Shown: positions 59,640 to 64,000 of the stretch, piece by piece | How the letters are laid out: every line of letters starts with the position of its first letter | How positions within the stretch are numbered: position 1 is the stretch's first letter | Assembly: GCA_037074615.1 (NCBI GenBank) | Contig: CM073551.1 | Coordinates: forward strand, 19,529,750 to 19,593,749 | Source: Leucaena leucocephala | Taxonomy: Eukaryota > Streptophyta > Magnoliopsida > Fabales > Fabaceae | Direction: 5' to 3' | DNA: 64,000 nt | Program-made: the position numbers and the translations under genes | The notes under the pieces: generated by a model | What the model was told of the DNA's origin: nothing | What the model saw: the letters and a program-made list of their open reading frames with translations, nothing else | Database searches by the model: none

Positions 59640-60010
59640 AATTTATTTCAAAATGGTTAACCATGATAGAAAAGAGTCTACTAAATTTTAAAAGCAACCC
59701 TACCATGGTTATAAAAGAATTTTTTTATCGATATTTAACATGATAAAAAAGACAAGACTAACGAAAGAAAACTTTACTTCTAGAAGGTTAACTATGATAG
59801 ACAAAGACAAAATCACCCTCAAGCACTATCATGGTTAAAAGAGTTTAACTTATGTTGAAAAGGATATACATGATAGAAAAGAGTGAAACTTATAAAATGA
59901 GACTATCATGGATATAAAAACTTTATATAATTTTCGCACGTAAAACCATGTTAGAAAGAATTCAACCCCACTAACATGGTTAAAAGATTCAAGTCCCCAT
60001 TTAACATCAT
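59640..60010. repeat. Dispersed degenerate repeats of ACCATGATAGAAAAGAGT
   Basis: The motif and its reverse complement (CTATCATGGTTAAAAGAGTT) recur about eight times at irregular 30-60 bp spacing, for example near 59,660, 59,710, 59,790, 59,825, 59,870, 59,905, 59,950 and 59,980. It could be old tandem array decay or part of the neighbouring LTR-like element. Confidence 0.45.
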
Positions 60011-60684
60011 CAAAGTTATCAATTCGAATATCCCATAGTAACGTACTCAGGTGAACAACACCAATACTCATAATACTAGCAAAATTTTCAAATAATACTC
60101 ATAATATAGTAAGTAATCCTTGTAGGTCCATTAAGTCACATGCATAATCCTAAAAAGCTCTAGCCTGCTGCCAGCACCTATTATTTAGTACGATCATAGA
60201 AATAACAAATCATCAGAGTATAAATAAAAGTAGGCTTTATAATGGCAATATACATCTACTCAACACATAAATAGAAGGAGGATGTTGTACGATTCAACTA
60301 GCACAACTATGCCTCCGGCGCCTTCCCGTTCGAACCAGCAATTGAACTAACTCCTGAAAAATGTTAATAAAAATAGGGTGAGACAAAAGTCTCAGTAACC
60401 ATCAATCATACTCATCATGCATACTAATATGTGCTCGTGAGGTGTCAAGTGGGATAGTTATCAAGTACAATATATAAAAAATACATATCATCGTATTAGA
60501 ATCGAATGGATAACCTACCCAAGTTCCTCCCCTCAATCTAACCAAACTGCCTTATTCTCGCCGACCGAATCCATGGGCTAGTGATAATTACCATATGACT
60601 AGCCATCCAAAAAGCTAATCGGTCAAATGTTATAGACCGGCCAAAATCTATAGGGCACATAACTGGACCATGGGTTCATTCCCC

Positions 60685-60755
60685 ATCGGTAAACAGGTAG
60701 GGGTGTCGCGGCCCCTCGGTAAACAGGTGGGGCAAATCCCTCAGTAAACAGGTAG
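60685..60755. repeat. Short tandem repeat TCGGTAAACAGGTAGGG
   Basis: Three imperfect units separated by a few bases, inside the LTR-like sequence. Confidence 0.65.
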
Positions 60756-62120
60756 GACAAAAGCCAACCATCTAACTTCAATAGAGGCTATACCACATGG
60801 TATAAATATATAATTCCCTCATCACCAATCCCCAATGCATAATTCTTAAAATAATAATATTAATCAATAATCTCAAACTTGGTAATCAATAACATCGATA
60901 AATATCACAATAAACTTTTCCTTAATTCAACTTTCTAAATTAAATTTCAAGTCCCACATGACTATTTTTTTCTTTTTATAAAATCATCAATAATAATTTC
61001 TCAATATAATCATGTAAATACCATTAGATTTATATATATCAAATCACTCACAAACATCACATTAGCACACACAATGAGTGAAAAGTGATTACCTCTCGCC
61101 AAAATAAGGAATAATTACCACAAGTCAAGTGGCCCCGCTTATAACAATCACAAGCAATCTGGTACTCTATTAGGAGTTATTTCAGAACCCCAATGATAAT
61201 CTACAAAGTCACCACATAAGAACTATCACTATAATACTTAATACTACTCTAAAATTATTCTAAAACTTTTCTAGGATCTTATAACTTATCCCAGAAAAAT
61301 ATGAATCGTTTTCTAAATTTATATTTATTTATAATTTAATTAGTTTAATATAATAATAAATTATGTTAAAGTTAAGAATTCTTTTCGGAAGTTCTTAAAT
61401 ATATATATATATATATATTGGAGAAGAAGACTAAGGACATACGGAGAGGTTACTTCTTTTTATTTATAAACTATTCCTAATTTTAAAATATTTATTGCAT
61501 ATTATTTTTATTTGGTTTCATTTGTCAGGTAGTAATTTCTACAAGTGATCAAGGCAACTAAAGTTCATATATATGAATATATCTATATATATATTTACAT
61601 GGGTTCCGTGATGGCAAGACAACGATGAAGCATATATCCATGTATAAATACATAATGGAGATAGAAGTTGTAAAGGAAACAGAGCGAAAAATGATGTTTG
61701 GGGAAGGTATATATATATCTGATAGTGTCTTTAGGGAGCACGTGGGAACCTAACTTATGGGTATATATATTATATATATAACTTATATTACTTCTTGATA
61801 AATGAAAAAGGACAGGGCGTGTAATAGGACAAGAATTTGACAAAGAAGAGAGCAACAGTGTGACTTGACAAAAGAGAGGGGTAATGGTGTGACTTAACCA
61901 AGGAAAGGGTATGACGCTAAATGATAAATATATCAATAGGAAAGGAGAAACTAATAAAAAGAAAAAAGAATAAGAAAGTGTATCTTTACTGCAAGAGTGA
62001 GATCAGAAGGAGAGAAAGAGTGATGTGAAAAAAAAGGAGATAATAGGTGATGGCTCAATAAAAAGAGGTGAGAAAAGGATCTAGATTTAACCCTTTTTTT
62101 TATCTAATATAATCTTATTA

Positions 62121-62122
<2 letters not shown>

Positions 62123-62156
<34 letters not shown>
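62123..62156. repeat. (ATT)n microsatellite
   Basis: A perfect ATT run of about 11 units. Confidence 0.9.
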
Positions 62157-62448
62157 CTCTATAATTTGTTAGAATCCCATAAGATATGATAATTTAATAT
62201 TTAAATCACATCTTCAAAATTTGAATTCATATCTAAATCTGAATATAAATCTTAATATATTCCTAATTAATAACATCAATCAAATCATAAAATTTAAGAA
62301 AGATAATAGTAGGATAATTTAGATATTCTATTTTTATTGAAAATATTAAGCTATAATAATTTTAATTATTTAATATTTTATAGTTATTGATAAATAATAT
62401 TTTTTTTAATTGTGCTAAAAAAATAAAATAAAAATTTGAGATGTTACA

Positions 62449-63533
62449 ACGTGCTCTTTAATTATTATCAGAGGGTGATTAAATTTTTTTTTTAGACCTT
62501 ATAATAAATAATTCCCCAACCCTTTTGGTAGCCACAATCTTTCTTTATATTTATAGAAATGAAAGAATGATAGAAAGTGAAAAGAGTATAGGAGAGGTTG
62601 GTCATCTCCTATATGACGCATGAATCACCAAACAAAAAGAATTCAAATATTGGTCATCTCCCATATTTGTCTCTCTCCTGTAATTATTCTAGTCAGTAAG
62701 GTGGTTGAATCAGAATATCCACTAAGTAGTTATTAGTTTCTTCCCTTTTGATTTCTTGTAAAATTTTATTTCGATCGCTAATAAATAGCTATACTTTCAA
62801 TGTGATGCATTGTATTTCTATTACAAAAAATAAGTAACATCAAACATAAATTAATGTCTTTGACACTTTGTAGCTTCAAGACTTACAGCTAATTAACTCC
62901 CCATTTATTCATTCCAATTTAGAATTATTAATTTTTTTTTCATATGAACATTCTTACATTGAAGGATCATAAATTTTGAAGAACCTAATTAAGAACTATA
63001 AATTTAAGCCGCATATATGAAAATTCTAATTTGGGATTTAATTTTTTTTGTTGACTCATTTAAAACAGTTTCATATACTTCAGTTCTTAATATATGACAT
63101 ATTTAATTAATTTGATTATATTAAAGAAGTTAGTTAAATTAGTTACACTCTAATCATCTTCCTCAATTCTCTCATTTCCTCTTTTATTTTATTATTGTTG
63201 AGAGAGTATCAATAAGGATAATTTAAAAAAAAGTTAATAAACATGAGAAATATTAGACTAAGATTAACTTTTCAATTAATTATTATATTTAAGACTGGAA
63301 GAGTATTACTTTATTAATATGGATCCTAAATGTATTATAGGCATGGTGCAAAATGAGATTTTTATTCCCACTTTTAAGTAACATGCAATTTGTATTGAGA
63401 TTAATCCATTTCTCTATTATATATATATCTTAAGGTCTTAAACCACAATTTTCTCCAATTAACTAACTCAAACTAAACGGTTATATTTATACGCAACAAT
63501 GTGAAAGAGCACAAAAGTTAAAGAGAATTAAAG
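62449..63533. other. AT-rich spacer upstream of the small membrane-protein gene
   Basis: Contains a Stowaway-like MITE at 63,075-63,310. TATA-like runs at about 63,419-63,429 and 63,482-63,491 lie 105-115 bp and 40-50 bp before the next start codon and are candidate promoter elements. No other gene was seen. Confidence 0.4.
63075..63310. repeat. Stowaway-like MITE
   Basis: CTTCAGTTCTTAATATATGA at the left, the internal 'attattgttgagagagtatcaataagg' type sequence, and ATTTAAGACTGGAAGAGTA at the right match the family member at 16,490. Confidence 0.55.
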
Positions 63534-63872
63534 ATGGAGAGAGGGCCATCCCCATTGGTACCTGGTATAATGGTGATGGGATTAGTGATGATACTCTACT
63601 GGTCGACTCTGATGGACATGGTTGATACCATTTTGCCTCTCTTCTCATATTTCATCATGGTGCTTCTGGTGATTCTTCTGTTTCTGCTTATTCATTATCT
63701 TTCTGTATATTTCTCCATTGGCAAGTCGTTGTCTTCTTTTTCTTTCAGCAAGAACCAGTACTGTGCACGCAGCGGTGACTCTAGCCATGATCATGAAGGA
63801 GGAGGGTTTCGATTCGGATACGGTTATTTGCTCTTCTTTCTCCTCTTCATTCTTTTGTATAATCTGTTTTAA
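63534..63872 (+). CDS. Small predicted membrane protein, 112 aa
   Basis: A single uninterrupted exon starting MERGPSPLVPGIMVMGLVMI. Hydrophobic segments at about residues 10-25, 35-60 and 97-111 (LLFFLLFILLYNLF at the C-terminus) suggest two or three membrane spans. A hydrophilic loop SHDHEGGGFRFGYG lies before the last span. I do not recognise the family. The composition, the TATA-like sequence upstream and the CT-rich tract just after the stop fit a small plant gene, but an ORF this short in AT-rich DNA needs transcript support. Confidence 0.5.
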   Translation: MERGPSPLVPGIMVMGLVMILYWSTLMDMVDTILPLFSYFIMVLLVILLFLLIHYLSVYFSIGKSLSSFSFSKNQYCARSGDSSHDHEGGGFRFGYGYLLFFLLFILLYNLF

Positions 63873-63897
63873 ACTCTCTCTCTCTCTCTCTCTCTCT
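63873..63897. repeat. (CT)n microsatellite
   Basis: A CT run of about 12 units starting just after the stop codon of the small membrane-protein gene, probably within its 3' UTR. Confidence 0.85.
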
Positions 63898-64000
63898 ATG
63901 TTAAAAATCTTGTCAAGTGTTTTCCTAATAAGAGAGGAGAAAAAGACCATACGTTACTTCCAATTCCTTGCATTCATTTCTAATCACACCTCGCGTCTAC

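Larger units (their letters stand above)
60280..62448 (-). mobile_element. Minus-strand LTR-like sequence
   Basis: The right end AAAATTTGAGATGTTACA is the reverse of TGTAACATCTCAAATTTT, a typical start of plant Ty3/gypsy LTRs and similar to the start of the 2.0-kb solo LTR. The body holds tandem GGTAAACAGGT repeats and no gag-pol. I could not locate the left end or a target duplication, so the extent is approximate. Confidence 0.45.

Overview
The window is plant nuclear DNA. Genes are split by short AT-rich GT-AG introns, MITEs, SINEs and solo LTRs fill the spaces, and the dominant genes are TIR-type NLRs, which grasses lack. A eudicot, probably a woody rosid (N-like TNLs of this kind are expanded there), fits best. 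The species cannot be named from sequence alone.

Positions 1-42,109 hold four tandem plus-strand members of one unusual NLR family, called A to D here. A is cut by the window edge and keeps only its last LRR exon and C-JID exon. B (3,503-16,186) and C (18,574-25,141) are heavily broken. D (35,105-42,109) splices without a frame break into about 1,534 residues with the order TIR1-NBS1-TIR2-NBS2-LRR-C-JID, a TIR-NBS unit fused to a complete TNL in one chain. TIR1 lacks the BB-loop segment in every copy, and NBS1 has degenerate RNBS-D and MHD motifs, so the front half looks like a non-canonical or regulatory partner of the rear half. Shared flanks and a shared intron MITE indicate that an A-B pair was duplicated to give C-D.

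Mobile DNA shaped the cluster. A 3,167-bp solo LTR with 5-bp target duplications splits the NBS1 exon of B. A 190-bp tRNA-derived SINE with 12-bp target duplications splits its LRR exon. A foldback element with a nested SINE-like insert sits in one of its introns. About 7.3 kb of LTRs, MITEs and a gene fragment now lie directly upstream of D, the only intact copy, in place of the upstream sequence the other copies have. Pieces of other genes, including an MLO-like exon, lie between or after the copies.

Positions 42,110-48,540 are intergenic, with two strongly palindromic elements and further MITEs. Two conserved plus-strand genes follow: the plastid sigma factor SIG2 (48,543-53,524, seven exons, about 586 residues) and the Polycomb reader LHP1/TFL2 (55,568-58,397, six exons, about 430 residues). 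An AT-rich tract with a minus-strand LTR-like sequence leads to a small predicted membrane protein (63,534-63,872). Nothing links these last genes functionally to the NLR cluster. Exon boundaries were read by eye from GT-AG sites and frame and have no transcript support.
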